From assembly GCA_009746045.1 (NCBI GenBank), contig RPFO01000072.1:1101330-1165329 (forward strand): a stretch of 64,000 nt of DNA. The letters are read 5' to 3'. Shown here in pieces: positions 10,725 to 21,329 of this stretch (position 1 is its first letter; the number at the start of each line of letters is the position of its first letter). Origin of the DNA: Mesostigma viride (lineage: Eukaryota; Streptophyta; Mesostigmatophyceae; Mesostigmatales; Mesostigmataceae). A program made the position numbers and the translations under genes. The notes beneath the pieces were generated by a model, which worked only from the letters and a program-made list of their open reading frames with translations, was not told the origin of the DNA and did no database searches.

Positions 10725-10900
10725 GTTCCTCCCGTTAGGCGTTTCCATTGGTCTTATCGTAGTATAGAGCTTTGACATGGCTCTGTATATAGGTTTATAG
10801 CTGGGCGTTTGCTTTGGTTTGAGTGATTTCACTCTGTTGTAAGTAATTATATTTTTTAAATATATATGTTTATGCAACTCCTTTTGAGTTAATTCATTCA
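10725..10900 (+). other. Probable 3' UTR of the LINE
   Basis: AT-rich, non-coding sequence after the LINE stop, running to an A/T tract at 10845-10870. The exact 3' boundary is not visible. Confidence 0.35.
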
Positions 10901-10945
10901 TTGATTTCCTTAATTCCTGTCTAACTTGACATGTAGTACTTTTCC

Positions 10946-11233
10946 TTGAACTATCATTTTCTGTGTGGACGTGCAGCCGTTGAGAAGGAGTTCAAGCATC
11001 TCCCTGATGGCTTCCCCGCTGTCAGCTACGTTGGCCTAGCCTCAACTGGCAAGGTGGCTGGCAAGTTGAAGACCACGGACAAGAACCTCTACTCCCGGGC
11101 GTTGCTGCCTGTAGTGTTGCGAGGCCGCCTTCATCCGGACGCCCCTGCAGCATTTGTTCAATTTTCACGCGCATGGGACTGTGCCTTTTCTGCCCGGGCC
11201 TTTACTCAAGGGTTTATGTATAACTTGTCTTGA
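10946..11233 (+). CDS. Hypothetical open frame, possible captured exon
   Basis: A 95-codon frame inside the CACTA element. The part with AVEKEFKHLPDGFPAVSYVG and KLKTTDKNLYSRALLPVVL has protein-like composition, and a possible acceptor (GACGTGCAG) precedes it at about 10976. No family recognised. It could be an exon fragment or a degraded transposon gene. Confidence 0.3.
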   Translation: MNYHFLCGRAAVEKEFKHLPDGFPAVSYVGLASTGKVAGKLKTTDKNLYSRALLPVVLRGRLHPDAPAAFVQFSRAWDCAFSARAFTQGFMYNLS

Positions 11234-11256
11234 AGTCAATGCCTTGCCATCATGGC

Positions 11257-11400
11257 CTTAATTAATTAATTAGACTCGTGCTCCCGTTGGGGAGTCACGG
11301 AGCATTAACCCCGATGGATCGATGGATGGGTGCAACCAGTCCTACCGGTCTAATCTATCTACAACATCTATCTACCATATCTATCTACAAAATCCATCAA
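11257..11400 (-). repeat. SINE-like repeat, second copy
   Basis: Minus strand: GACCGGTAGGACTGG, a short CCAT tract, GGTTAATGCTCCGTGACTCC, the hairpin CTCCC-CAAC-GGGAG (11281-11294) and a TAATTAATTAATTAA tail. Same family as 8200-8515 but without the GGGA expansion. Confidence 0.65.
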
Positions 11401-12060
11401 CATCAACTCTACCCTACATCATGGCATTGACAAGCCGTGCCTTGTCTCATGGTGTGAATGTCATGCCTTCATCAGCACATCAATTCGAAAACCCATTTTC
11501 TTCCCCTAAAAATTAGTAGGAGATGGAATAATGGTCAGTTTGACCACAAATTTGGCACCAAGGTTCCTTATCAGATTTGGTATGATCCCATGTGGTCAAA
11601 TTAAAAATTTGGGATTTGGCAGCATGGAAACATGGTGACATTTGCTAGCATAAAATACCGTATTTTCGGCACTTTCTGGCATGTATGCATGTATCAGAAC
11701 ACCAAATGACCTCAGTTGGGCCTAGAACTTTGCACATGTTCTAAACACATCCCATAGAGCATGCCCACAATAAATTCAGACTGTTTGCATGACAAATAGG
11801 TGACAAATGCTAGCAAACATAGAACTGCAAATGCAGTTCCTAGTAATTGTTTTTCAAGGGCTTAATCTCATAGTTGCATGTCAATCATTCCAGTTTGGGA
11901 TATATAGTCAGGATCCCAACAACACATCTACATTATACTACTATATTTTATATGACATTGCAGGAAGGCAGACTTAGGGGCACACGCCCATGATACAACG
12001 TCAGCATGTGCACCAATAACACACATGTAACTTACTAGCTAATCATCATAATAAAAAGCA
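11400..12060. other. AT-rich non-coding stretch in the CACTA element
   Basis: I see no coding frame, RNA gene or clear repeat here. It is markedly more AT-rich than its surroundings. Confidence 0.4.
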
Positions 12061-12061
12061 C

Positions 12062-12190
12062 ACCTTCCCAACCCACCTACCCAGGGACCCACACACCCAC
12101 CCAGCCACCCAGCCACCCACCCACCCACCCACCCACCCACCCACCCACCCACCCACCCACCCACCCACCCACCCACCCACCCACCCGTAT
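12062..12190. repeat. (CCCA)n microsatellite
   Basis: About 115 bp of ACCC units, first degenerate (with CAGCCACC variants), then perfect. It directly precedes the CCCT tract. Confidence 0.9.
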
Positions 12191-12202
12191 AACCATGCAC
12201 GC

Positions 12203-13192
12203 CCTCCCTCCCTCCCTCCCTCCCTCCCTCCCTCCCTCCCTCCGTCCCTCCGTCCCTCCGTCCCTCCGTCCCTCCGTCCCTCCGTCCCTCCCTACCTCCC
12301 TCCTTCCTCCCTCCCTCCGTCCCTCCCTCCCTCCCTCCCTCCCTCCCTCCCTCCCTCCCTCCCTCCCTCCCTCCTCCTCCCTCCCTCCCTCCCTCCCTCC
12401 CTCCCTCCCTCCCTCCCTCCCTCCTCCCTCCCTCCCTCCCTCCCTCCCTCCCTCCCTCCCTCCGTCCCTCCCTCCGTCCCTCCGTCCCCCTCCCTCCCTC
12501 CCTCCCTCCCTCCCTCCCTCCCTCCCTGCTTCCCTCCCTCCCTCCCTCCGTCCCTCCGTCCCTCCCTCCCTCCCTCCCTCCCTCCCTCCCTCCCTCCCTC
12601 CCTCCCTCCTCCCTCCCTCCCTCCCTCCCTCCCTCCTCCCTCCCTCCCTCCCTCCCTCCCTCCCTCCCTCCCTCCCTCCCTCCCTCCCTCCCTCCCTCCT
12701 CCCTCCCTCCCTCCCTCCCTCCCTCCCTCCCTCCCTCCCTCCCTCCGTCCCTTCTCCCTCTCCGTCCCCTCCCTCCCTCCCTCCCTCCCTCCTCCCTCCC
12801 TCCCTCCCTCCCTCCCTCCCTCCCTCCCTCCTCCTCCCTCCCTCCCTCCCTCCCCCCTCCCTCCCTCCCTCCCTCCCTCCCTCCTCCCTCCCTCCCTCCC
12901 TCCCTCCCTCTCCCTCTCCTCTCCCTCTCCCTCTCCCTCCCTCCCTCCCTCCCTCCCTCCCTCCCTCCCTCCCTCCCTCCCTCCCTCCCTCCCTCCCTCC
13001 CTCCCTCCCTCCCTCCCTCCCTCCCTCCCTCCCTCCCTCCCTCCCTCCCTCCCTCCCTCCCTCCCTCCCTCCCTCCCTCCCTACCTCCCTACCTCCGTCC
13101 CTCCCTCCGTCCCTTTCTCCCTCTCCGTCGCCCTCCCTCCCTCCCTCCCTCCCTCCCTCCCTCCCTCCCTCCCTCCCTCCCTCCCTCCCTCC
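12203..13192. repeat. ~1-kb (CCCT)n tract
   Basis: CCCT units with scattered CCGT, CCT and CCTT variants; the longest uninterrupted block is at about 12945-13080. The minus strand is (GGGA)n and could form many G-quadruplexes. Open frames of 400+ codons on both strands are low-complexity artefacts. Confidence 0.95.
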
Positions 13193-14090
13193 CCGCCCGG
13201 CGACGGCAGCGATGGGCCCAGGGGGGGGACGGTGCGCTTTGTCTTGTTCGCCGGGGTGCGCCGGCGGGGTGCGGGCACTGTCGCGTTTTATTTTGCCCGC
13301 CCGCCCCAGTCCTTGTCGGAGTGCCTCCTCAGGCCATGGCGGCAGGGTAAGAGTTCTTTTCGCCCGTCGCCGCACGCTTAAACCACTACAACACGCCGGT
13401 TAAAAGCGGGTTACAACGATAGAAACCAGTAGATGCTGCTTCTCTCGCACCCCGGGCACACCTAAGAAATCGGCAGCTAGCCCCGCCCGCAGTACATGCA
13501 GCGGACAATGTTGCTCCCCCCAAGGGAAGTCACAAATCTGCAAGAAATGGCGTAAAAGCGAATAAATCCACGACATACATGGTTGCCCCTGTCAGCGCTC
13601 CTATAAATCTGACTTTTTCGGAAAATTTGCGTGCAACATGGAAACGCAAAATTAACGGAAAACAGACACTCTTTCTGGGAAATGATGTTAGGAATCGTTA
13701 GAAAGTGTGGGGATACGTTGCAAGCGTCTTTATCTGCTCTAGAGGTTACCTTGAAGCCGCACGGGTCGGTGCACTCGAGCCGTGATCATGAGCAAACTGG
13801 CCAGCTGCGTGTTTCCCCTCGTAGCCAATGAATAAATAACAGTTTGCCGCCTTTTTTTTGGCAGAATAAATTTTCTTACGTCAATGCCGATCGAACAAGA
13901 GAAATCCGGGGCCAAATGGCTTCGTGATCCGTGCACAATAAATTTTCAAGCACCATAGCCTTTGACACAACTCAACATGCACCTCGCGCAAATTTCAGTC
14001 ATTTTTATACCCGGGAATTACCGTGGACACTTAGACGCAGCGTCGCGGCTTAATTGCATGATGTGAGTGCATGCTGTGTTGCATGCCGCA
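13193..14090. other. Non-coding sequence in the right part of the CACTA element
   Basis: GC-rich up to about 13400, then mixed. I see no supported gene; short open frames on both strands lack motifs and splice context. Confidence 0.35.
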
Positions 14091-14405
14091 CAGTTCATCA
14101 GTTTTGTCAGTGCCGTGAGTTGCTTTGTCAGTCCCGTCCAGTATATCAGTGCTTTTTTTCAGATTTGTCAGGTTGGTTTCATGCTCCCGCCTGACAAAAG
14201 CCTGATAAAACTTCTGTAAAAAAATCAGTTTTTGGCACATATCAGGAATTATCAGGATTTATCAACCACGCGTCCTGATATTATCAGCGTTTATCAGCGT
14301 TTATCAGCGTTTATCAGCGTTTATCAGTCACTAGGATTTTTTTATCAGGCGTTTATCAGTTTTATCAGGCGTTTATCAGGGTTATCAGTTTTTTTATCAG
14401 AAACG
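14090..14405. repeat. Right subterminal repeats of the CACTA element (inverted)
   Basis: Arrays of GCGTTTATCA (14275-14330) and related TTATCAG units run to 14400. They are the reverse complement of the left-end TGATAAACGC units. Looser TGTCAG/TATCAG motifs extend inward to about 14095. Confidence 0.75.
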
Positions 14406-14416
14406 AATTACTAGTG

Positions 14417-15754
14417 GAGTTCAAGGGTACTGGTGAGTGCACTGCTGAGGCCGGGAGTTGTATACCCCTGGCATGCTGCATGATACTTGGAGGCTGCTGC
14501 TGTGTGTCTTTCTAGGCCTTCTCAACAAGGGCTTGGACTATGGCTCAGTGGTGATAGACTTCAAGAGGGCATTTCTGGAGGGTGATGCAGATGTGGCACA
14601 GGAAAAGTGGGAGGGCAAGACGCCCGGCTTTCTATGTTAGGGTGCCTGCTGTATGGAAAAGGGACATCCACACGGAGTTCCTTAAAATCCTCAAGGGCCT
14701 GGAGGGCCTGAGGTCAAGTCCAATAATCTGGAGGGAGACACTCAACCGTTTCCTGAAGGAGCATTGCAACTTGAAGGTCTCTCCTGTAGACCCCTGTCTG
14801 TTTCTGGGGCAATGGGAAGGCCTGCCAGTGTATGCTTCGCTGCACGGGGATGACCTACATCTGATAGCTCCCACGTCGTGGCTTAAGGAGCTGATCTCCA
14901 TCATTAAGTCCAAGTTTCCTCTGGGTAGGGAGCAATGGCAGGTGGAGAATGAGCCTCTGCTGTTTGTGGGCATGGAGGCCACACTGGTGAAGAAGGGAGG
15001 GGAGTGGCGTATGCTGCTGGTGGGGGGCAATGACTATCAAGAGACCCTCATTAGCAAGCTTCCTCCAACCATCACACAGGCACTGTGTCCCATGGTGAGG
15101 GGCATGGTTGCTTGGGTGGCAGGCATTTCCAGGCCAGACCTTATGGTCATAGCCAGGTTGCCTGATGACATGCTGGTGGAGCTAGGGTCTGCCAAGGTGG
15201 CTGATCAGGTCAGGGCTTCATCTGGCATTCTGTTGTCTGCAGTGGATTTATCACAACCCATTTGCATGGAGCTGTATGTGGATAGCTCAATGGACAGCAG
15301 GCAGGTCTCCAAGGTCAGGGGCAGGGCTGCAGGGCTCTTTGTGCTCAGACAGGAAGGCCTGGGGAGTTTGGTGAGCTGGTTTAGTCGCCTGCACAAACGG
15401 GTGGCTGTCAGCAGTGATGTGGCAGAATGCAGGGCTATTTGTGAAGGCATTCACACAAGCCTTTATCTGAAGGAGTTGCTTCATCAGATGACTTCTAACA
15501 CTCCTTGGCCACTTCAGGTTACCACTCTTCTAAAAACAGACTCCATGGGGATGGTGCAGTTTGTGCACAGGCAGATGGCCAGAAGTAGGGACTTGGATTA
15601 TCTCCTTCTTAAGGAGTTGTCCTCCTTGGCCAATATTGAGCATATCCCTGGGGTTGACAATCCTGCTGATGCTTTGACCAAGCTAGTGCAGAAGGCAGCA
15701 GTGCAATACAAGGTTCTTCAGTCTCTGATGGACCCATCTCAGCAAGCTGTCTAA
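14417..15754 (+). pseudogene. Copia-like pol, 3' part: RT palm and RNase H
   Basis: It resumes in frame with the left half after the GA duplication (GAG TTC AAG). A segment with YTPGMLHDTWRLLL and VVIDFKRAFLEGD lies one frame off (about 14455-14580), implying two compensating indels. The frame from 14582 carries the catalytic box as ASLHGDDLHLI (HGDD in place of YVDD), then RNase H residues in LYVDSSMDS, SDVAECRAI and LKTDSMGM, and the Copia C-terminal signature HIPGVDNPADALTK. It stops at 15752-15754. Decayed, and cut by the CACTA insertion. Confidence 0.9.
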
Positions 15755-16702
15755 GCTGGTGCATGGTTATAGGGCATTGGAGAGCAGATTGTGTGGTAGT
15801 GTCAGCATTGTGACTGGCATAATACCTGTATTTTAGTCTGTACTAAGGCTCATGGACCATGGTACACTCACTCTGATTTTAATCAGGATACAGCCAGGTT
15901 TTGGCTGGGGTTCATGCTGTTGACTACACAAGGTTGACAGGTCCATTACAGACCATGTATTCTATTTTAAAAGAAATGTATATTTGTACATACCTCTCAC
16001 AATGGTCTGGGAACCTTTATTCTGGGGTTTATAGGGCGGGGTTCGATTCCCTGGTATTATGTTTCTACAAGCTGGCCTGTTCAGGTGTTTGCCTGTTCAG
16101 ACTTCCCTAGTTCCCCAGGGCAGGATTTAATTGTTGCCTATGTGTTTTCATTTTGTCATTGTTTGCTGTGGCAGTTTACCATCTGGCAAGTAGACGGGCG
16201 CCTAAGACGGGCGCCAATAGACCCCTGTTGAGAGAATGACAGGCAAACTATTGTAATACGCCTTACTTTGTCAAGTGGTATTTTAATTGTCATGGATTTA
16301 TTGTACTTATATTGAATATGTACTGGGTTTTATGGGATTAGTATCTGGGATTAATGTAACTCACCGCCAGAAGGTCATTGTACTGGAGGCTCTACCGAGG
16401 TGATGGGATTAATTCCTGGAGAAGACCTCATAGAATTAACCTGTATGTATTTAATTTTGTGTGCTTCTAATATCTGGTGGTACTCTGTAATGCCACTTCC
16501 ATAGGTTTTTATCCATTTCTCATGGAATGGTTTTCCCTGTGGCAGATCTGTTTCTTTTCCAGTTCCTTAAAAGAAAGGGCTGGGGGAATGGCAATGGCCA
16601 TTAAAGACATCTGTTCAAGCTTCAAGCTGGAGTGAAGGACATTTCAAGCTACTTCAAGGGTCCCTGGCAGGGGATGTGATCCCTAAAGAAAAGAAGGGAT
16701 TG
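15755..16702 (+). other. 3' untranslated region of the Copia-like element
   Basis: Non-coding. It includes GGGGTTCGATTCCCTGG at about 16037, which resembles a tRNA T-arm/B box, but I cannot fold a tRNA around it. Purine-rich tracts at 16571-16587 and 16684-16702 (AAAGAAAAGAAGGGAT) are candidate polypurine tracts. Confidence 0.45.
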
Positions 16703-17287
16703 GAGTTAACGTAAAGGATTTACGTTAGATGGATAGAGATTGTTACGCTCTTTCCAACGGCACCTTGAACGCCTCATTTGGTTAAGGAACGTAAAAGTTA
16801 TGACGTTTCCTAGGCTGTGCCGACAGTACCCGGCGCGCCACTGTGGGCGCGTACGGACACAGGATGTACAAGTGTCACTTTGATAGTCCGCAGGACGTTG
16901 ACAGGACTTGTACAGGACTTGATGGTCAATTGATAGGTAGGCGTGCTGTAGCGCGCCAGGACCTATGAGACAATTGATGCTGACTAGTGTACGGATAGGT
17001 CCACAGGACTAGCCGTATGGACAATTGATAGATCTGCGCGCCAAAGGCGTGCCAGAGTCTGTGTAATCAATTGATTGACAGTTCAGCTGTGACAGTGCAG
17101 CTGAATACTTGGACGCGTCCCTAGTAAGCTATATGAGTGACTTGGTCACACCGGGACGCTAGTTCTTGCGTGCACGTTCTCTTGGCACTGCGACCCTGTC
17201 GCCTGTGCTGCGTGCAGTCTTGGAAGTGACGTGACTTACGTCTGTGTTTCCTTGTTATTAATAAAGGCAACTTCCTGCAAGAACCAT
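16703..17287 (+). repeat. Candidate 3' LTR of the Copia-like element
   Basis: Starts TGGAGTTAACG just after a purine tract and ends ...GCAAGAACCA, giving TG...CA ends. An AATAAA signal lies at about 17261, 20 bp before the end, as expected for the R-U5 part. Beyond 17287 the sequence changes to a LINE on the other strand. The 5' LTR is outside the window, so the boundaries cannot be tested here; a start near 16588 is an alternative. Confidence 0.45.
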
Positions 17288-17309
17288 GGCGGAATTCGTG
17301 GCATTCTTA

Positions 17310-18190
17310 CCCTCACAACTGCTGGTGGCGGAGAGCGATGGCGTAACGGGCCGGAACCAGCGTGAACAAAGGGCTCATGGGGAGGGCGCGCAGGAATGCG
17401 GACCCCACGCTACCCTCAATCAAGGGAAACGGAGTGAAGCCAAGCCTTCCCCTGATCGTTCAAGCTCGCATGCAGACCCATATCCAGTCGGCACAGTGTA
17501 GTATACCCGCGTAGGTCTTTTGTTGTTTTTCATGAACGCCTGGGCAGGGAAGACACTAGGACTGCATGACGACAGTGGACACGCCGGGCGTGCCCCGGGG
17601 CAGGCGACGGTGGACGGCCTGAGCGGGGCGAACGAGGTCGCAAGCCTGCTGGATCCCGAGGTAAGAATCCTGCACAGCCTGCACAAAGGGGAAGGGGGAT
17701 GGGGTGACCAAGTCGGGAATGGCGCTGACTGACGGCGCTGGGGACCAACCGGCGGATCTCCGCCCAGGCCTTGAGCAACAGAGCCAAGGAAGGCGGCGGG
17801 GGCGAGGCGGGCGGCGCGGGTGAGCCCACATCCGCCCATGCGGCAGGGGAGGGTGGCCAAGCGCATGGAGTGAGCTGGCAGGCTAGGGCCGGGGAGGAGC
17901 ACCTGCAAGGCGGCCTGAATGCGCTCGTCATGGCCTTCCGCGGCAAGCCGCACCAAGTGGGGGGGAGCGCCACGGAGCCAGTGAACCACCCGCGCCGGGT
18001 GGGCGCGAAACCACAGGAGGAGCCCTTTGGTCTGGGGGTCCTTGAGGCGCGCCCAAGTCTCGAGGACATGGGTGCGCTGTTCCACGGTGGCCCGGAGCAC
18101 ATTGGTATACGCGCCCGCATGCGGGATCGACTGCCCGCCGGACCATATGTACATTCACGTCGGTCTTGTGATGGGGCGATTCGGGCAGGA
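17310..18190 (-). pseudogene. Second, truncated copy of the RLE-type LINE
   Basis: Minus-strand homology to 9209-10060: QTKGLLLWFRAHPARVVHWL, RLAAEGHDERIQAAL and RMGGCGLTRAARLAPAAFLG are near identical to the other copy. A frameshift follows at about 17820. It lacks the YLDD region and the nuclease domain, so it is truncated at both ends; the 3' break is at or near the putative LTR edge. Confidence 0.8.
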
Positions 18191-18249
18191 CTGTCCAGGG
18201 TTCCCTGCATGATCGATGGCGTTGGAACCACAGATCAGTTGGCAGATCA

Positions 18250-18290
18250 ATTAATGATCGAAATCACATGACTGCGTCTTGTCAGTGGGT
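18250..18290 (-). repeat. Retroposon 3' end remnant
   Basis: TCAATTAATGATCG followed by CACATGACTGCGTCTTGTC matches the tail-plus-hairpin ends at 20337 and 63834 in the same orientation. The hairpin is partly decayed. Confidence 0.45.
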
Positions 18291-19196
18291 GACAATACAA
18301 AGCAACGCCCGCCTGCAACGGAACCTTAATCCCCTGCACACAATTACGGGAAGGGGGGGCCGGGCACCCTAGCGCTTCTCTTACTACCACTGGCGGGCAG
18401 GCCACAGAGCGCTCTCTTCGTGGTCATGGTCTGCAGATGTAGCGTGCATGCACAGGTGAGGCGGAGGAGTCCCCTCAAGTTGCTGATGAGCTAGTCGCAG
18501 TGGAGTTGACAGTGGCGCCGGGCGCCCCTTCCCGGATTCCCCGAGCATGAGTCTTGCCAAGTACTGCAGCCGAGGGAGCCGGCTGCCGACGGAGGAGCTT
18601 GCGGGGCAATAATTTAATCGCGAGGACTCATGTGGCAAATGTGCACTCCGGCCTACATGTAGTTCCGCACGCCCACTGACGTGGAACAGGAGGCGGAGGA
18701 GGGCGGTCTCGCTCCGGTCATGCTTGCGGCGTGCGGTCGTCACCGGGCCAGACTGTGTGGCTGCATGACCCAGCGCCAGTTGCACGCACGCGGTTTGATG
18801 TGGGGATGGCCATCCAGATTCCAGGATGTGGGGCCAGGAGGTGCACGCGTGTCATTTTCTGCATGCCCGCCGCGGATCGAACTGGGTGACCCGTACGTGC
18901 GCCTGCTTCCTGGCAGGGAATGTTCAGTAGTAGCCTAGGCTGGCATGGCCGAATCGCGGGAAGGAAGCTGCGGCGGGTGGCAGCGATTTCTCTCGCATGC
19001 AGGCGTGGCCAGGGATGCGCCAGGGGCGTAGGCCACATGTGCTGGATGCGCTCACGCGCCGTCTGCCCAGGGGGGATGTTTGCGTGCAGGCGGATGGTCA
19101 CAGCAGCACCGGTGTGAAGCCATGAGCTGGCGATGATGGTAGCGGTGCTGCATGGTCACCGACGTTACCAGCAGCGATGTAGATAGTGATGAATGT
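18291..19196. other. Region without a supported gene
   Basis: Overlapping short frames on both strands, none with a recognisable domain. At 18855-18900 (minus) GGTCACCCAGTTCGATCC resembles the B-box region of the SINE-like repeat at 8876. A possible minus-strand exon (LPRLQYLARLMLGESGKG, about 18600-18540) lacks a convincing splice context. Confidence 0.3.
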
Positions 19197-19265
19197 TCCA
19201 GTGCAGCGCCAGGAGCGATGCAGTGCAGCGCCAGGAGCGATGCAGTGCAGCGCCAGGAGCGATGA
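19197..19265. repeat. 22-bp tandem repeat, three copies
   Basis: Three consecutive units containing GCGCCAGGAGCGATG. Confidence 0.85.
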
Positions 19266-20198
19266 CAGTCAAGCTGCTGCAGCTCACTGGCAACCATAAC
19301 GATGCTGGGACAGGGGCGCAGCGCTGATTCAGCGGTCAACCCTGGGCCGAACACAGGGGAGGCCGGGAGGACCGTGTGCCAGCTGTCAGCAGCAAGGAGC
19401 CCAATTGCAATGGTGGTGTGGCCAAGGCAGGGATGCCGGGGTACGGTGTTGGAATTAAGCTGTGGTTGACAACGAGCTCATGCATAAACGCGATGAACCT
19501 TCTCACTAGTCACCTAATAATTTGCTTGCTTATATCATTCGCTTGTTCATACCCCATTTCTGCACGGAGGCATCCCTGTTTACCTGCCGATCGATCCTTG
19601 AATAATGGGTGCATGCGTGGCCATATGGCGGGTACCCGACGTCGTACGTACGCCGGGTGGGGCATGCCGTAAAGATGTACCGGCACTATCGCTAGGGGCT
19701 GATGGAGATGACCCGGACGTGATTAATATGCAGCTGCGGTCTTAGAAATAAGTCTCGCACACAACGTTAGCACGCCATGCGCCCAGGAATAGTTGCATGT
19801 CTCACAATACCACACATGCACTTGGGAGTCACAATCACAAATAATCCATATGAGCTCTTACATACATCGTACTGTTCCGCGTGTCCTCCCAATTGCATGC
19901 AACTTGTGGAAACAACTAGCACTTTGATTTCTTAATAATGCATGAATTAGAATTTCGACTGTACGACGGTCAAGAAGCAAGGGCATGTCTCTATCTGTCA
20001 CATGTGGTCCACTTCATGCACCGCCATCACCTGAGAAGTTCAAGATCGTGTATGATAGCAATCGTCGAATTCTGCTGCACTACACCCAACCATTTCCGAT
20101 ATAGGTCTTTCAAAAGCTAATCACAGCCTGCCAGCACTGATGGTTGATTGCTCAAGTGACAGTGGTTTTGCAGAAGCTATGCGATTTTATACATTGCC
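19266..20198. other. Region without a supported gene
   Basis: No coding frame with motifs or splice context seen; composition shifts to AT-rich after about 19700. Confidence 0.3.
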
Positions 20199-20867
20199 CT
20201 AGGCCCTTCCTTTCATGACCTTTTTAACCCGCTCCTTCTCCGCCAAGATGGATTGCAATTCGGCCTCCAGAGCCTTTTCAGCCTTGGCAGTTGCGTTCCC
20301 ACCTGCACCAGGAGTTCATGTAGGGAAAGGCCAATCAGATTAATTAATTGATTAAACCACGCGACTGCGTCATGTGGGTCCCAACAAAGGAACTGTCGAC
20401 CTCTGATACGAAACAAGACGGGGGGAGGACGCCCTAGCATCTTGCAATCCAACAGGGGAAGGCCAACCAGATCATGTCTTAAGCAACCACCAAGTGATTG
20501 GAAACACAGACGCACACAGACGCAAACACATGTGCACACACGCACTGAATATACCACCCTGCAGTCCTTTTGGTGGAAAGCGGGCTGGCAACTCACCGGC
20601 AATCAACAGGTGCGGGAGCGCCACCGGCTACTGCGTTCATCCATTTATGAGCACCCCATCAATATATGTATCCGCGCTACCATATATAACAATCACGTGT
20701 CAGGCTCCCTGTTACCAAATACGATCCCTTGGCAGGCATAGTGTCCGCAGCTCACATGCCGGGGCGTTGAGCCCCATCAACCCGTACCCCGTTTCATCTC
20801 TCGCAGCTGTTCCCTTATGCTGGCCTCTGCTCTCCGGAGCTCCCAGAGGTACTGCATGGCGCTCTCT
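20199..20867 (-). CDS. 3' exons of a coiled-coil protein gene
   Basis: Three exons look real. Exon 20867-20788 (acceptor CCTCCAG, donor CGGG|GTACGG) encodes ESAMQYLWELRRAEASIREQ and more helix. Exon 20630-20597 (donor GCCG|GTGAGT) joins in phase 1 and encodes AGGAPAPVDC. The last exon 20302-20199 (acceptor GGTGCAG) encodes GNATAKAEKALEAELQSILA and a basic end, KKVMKGRA, then TAG. The phase from the second to the last exon does not match (2 against 1), so a small exon is missing between them or one exon is mis-assigned. The pattern is a long charged helix, likely a coiled coil. The 5' exons are probably beyond 21.1 kb (DIRVLSDKKFLA at about 21230 is a candidate). Family unknown. Confidence 0.55.
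20337..20376 (-). repeat. Retroposon 3' end in the last intron of the coiled-coil gene
   Basis: Tail TTAATTAATTGATTAA plus CACGCGACTGCGTCATGTG (20358-20376), a hairpin-like end matching 63857-63875. Minus orientation; the body is not recognised. Confidence 0.5.
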
Positions 20868-20906
20868 CTGGAGGACAACACACCAGGGGCCAAAAGGAAA
20901 CAAGGC

Positions 20907-21063
20907 TCGGTCGGTTGGTCGGTCGGTTGGTCGATCGGTCGGTCGGTTGGTCGGTCAGTTGGTCGATCGGTCGGTCGGTCGGTCGGTCGGTCGGTCGGTC
21001 GGTCGGTCGGTCGGTCGGTCGGTCGGTCGGTCGGTCAGTCGGTCGGTCGGTCGGTCGGTCGGG
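20907..21063. repeat. (CGGT)n microsatellite
   Basis: About 39 units of GGTC/CGGT, with TGGT, CGAT and CAGT variants mostly in the left third. It would lie in an intron of the coiled-coil gene. Confidence 0.95.
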
Positions 21064-21329
21064 GGCAGAGAGTCCTTCAGTTCTAACTATGTATGTTTGT
21101 GCATTCTCACGTACAGGTAATCGCATGCGTAGATAGGGTGTACAGCTATTCTCATGATGTGTATCGTGGCAAGCAAGTGTGCACTACATGATCTCTCATG
21201 CCAGGAACTTTTTATCAGACAGCACCCGAATGTCACTGTGAAACGAGGCAACAGGGTGCTGAGGCAAACAGGTATCCAACGGTCAGGAGAGCCACCAGCT
21301 GGACGCTCACACGGCACAGAGCAGGTTAA

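Larger units (their letters stand above)
2429..14416. mobile_element. CACTA (EnSpm-type) DNA transposon, 11,988 bp, inserted in Copia RT
   Basis: The left end 2429-2437 reads CACTAGTAA and the right end 14408-14416 is its exact reverse complement. The flanks are GA (2427-2428) and GA (14417-14418), a 2-bp target duplication. Inside both ends are arrays of TGATAAACGC-like units in opposite orientation, the subterminal architecture expected of CACTA elements. Removing the element plus one GA brings the Copia RT halves back into frame at the junction. I find no DDE transposase, so the copy is probably non-autonomous. It carries an intron-containing gene, a MITE, a palindromic tandem repeat, a LINE and SINE-like copies, so it has been a target for later insertions. 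Confidence 0.8.

Noticed and set aside
12077-13403. 400-codon Pro/Ser and Arg/Gly/Glu frames over the CCCT tract
   Set aside because: Low-complexity tetranucleotide artefacts.
16030-16060. tRNA gene suggested by GGGGTTCGATTCCCTGG
   Set aside because: No matching acceptor stem, D-arm or anticodon stem could be found.
18384-19101. Overlapping frames of 85-133 codons on both strands
   Set aside because: No domains, conflicting frames and no convincing splice sites.
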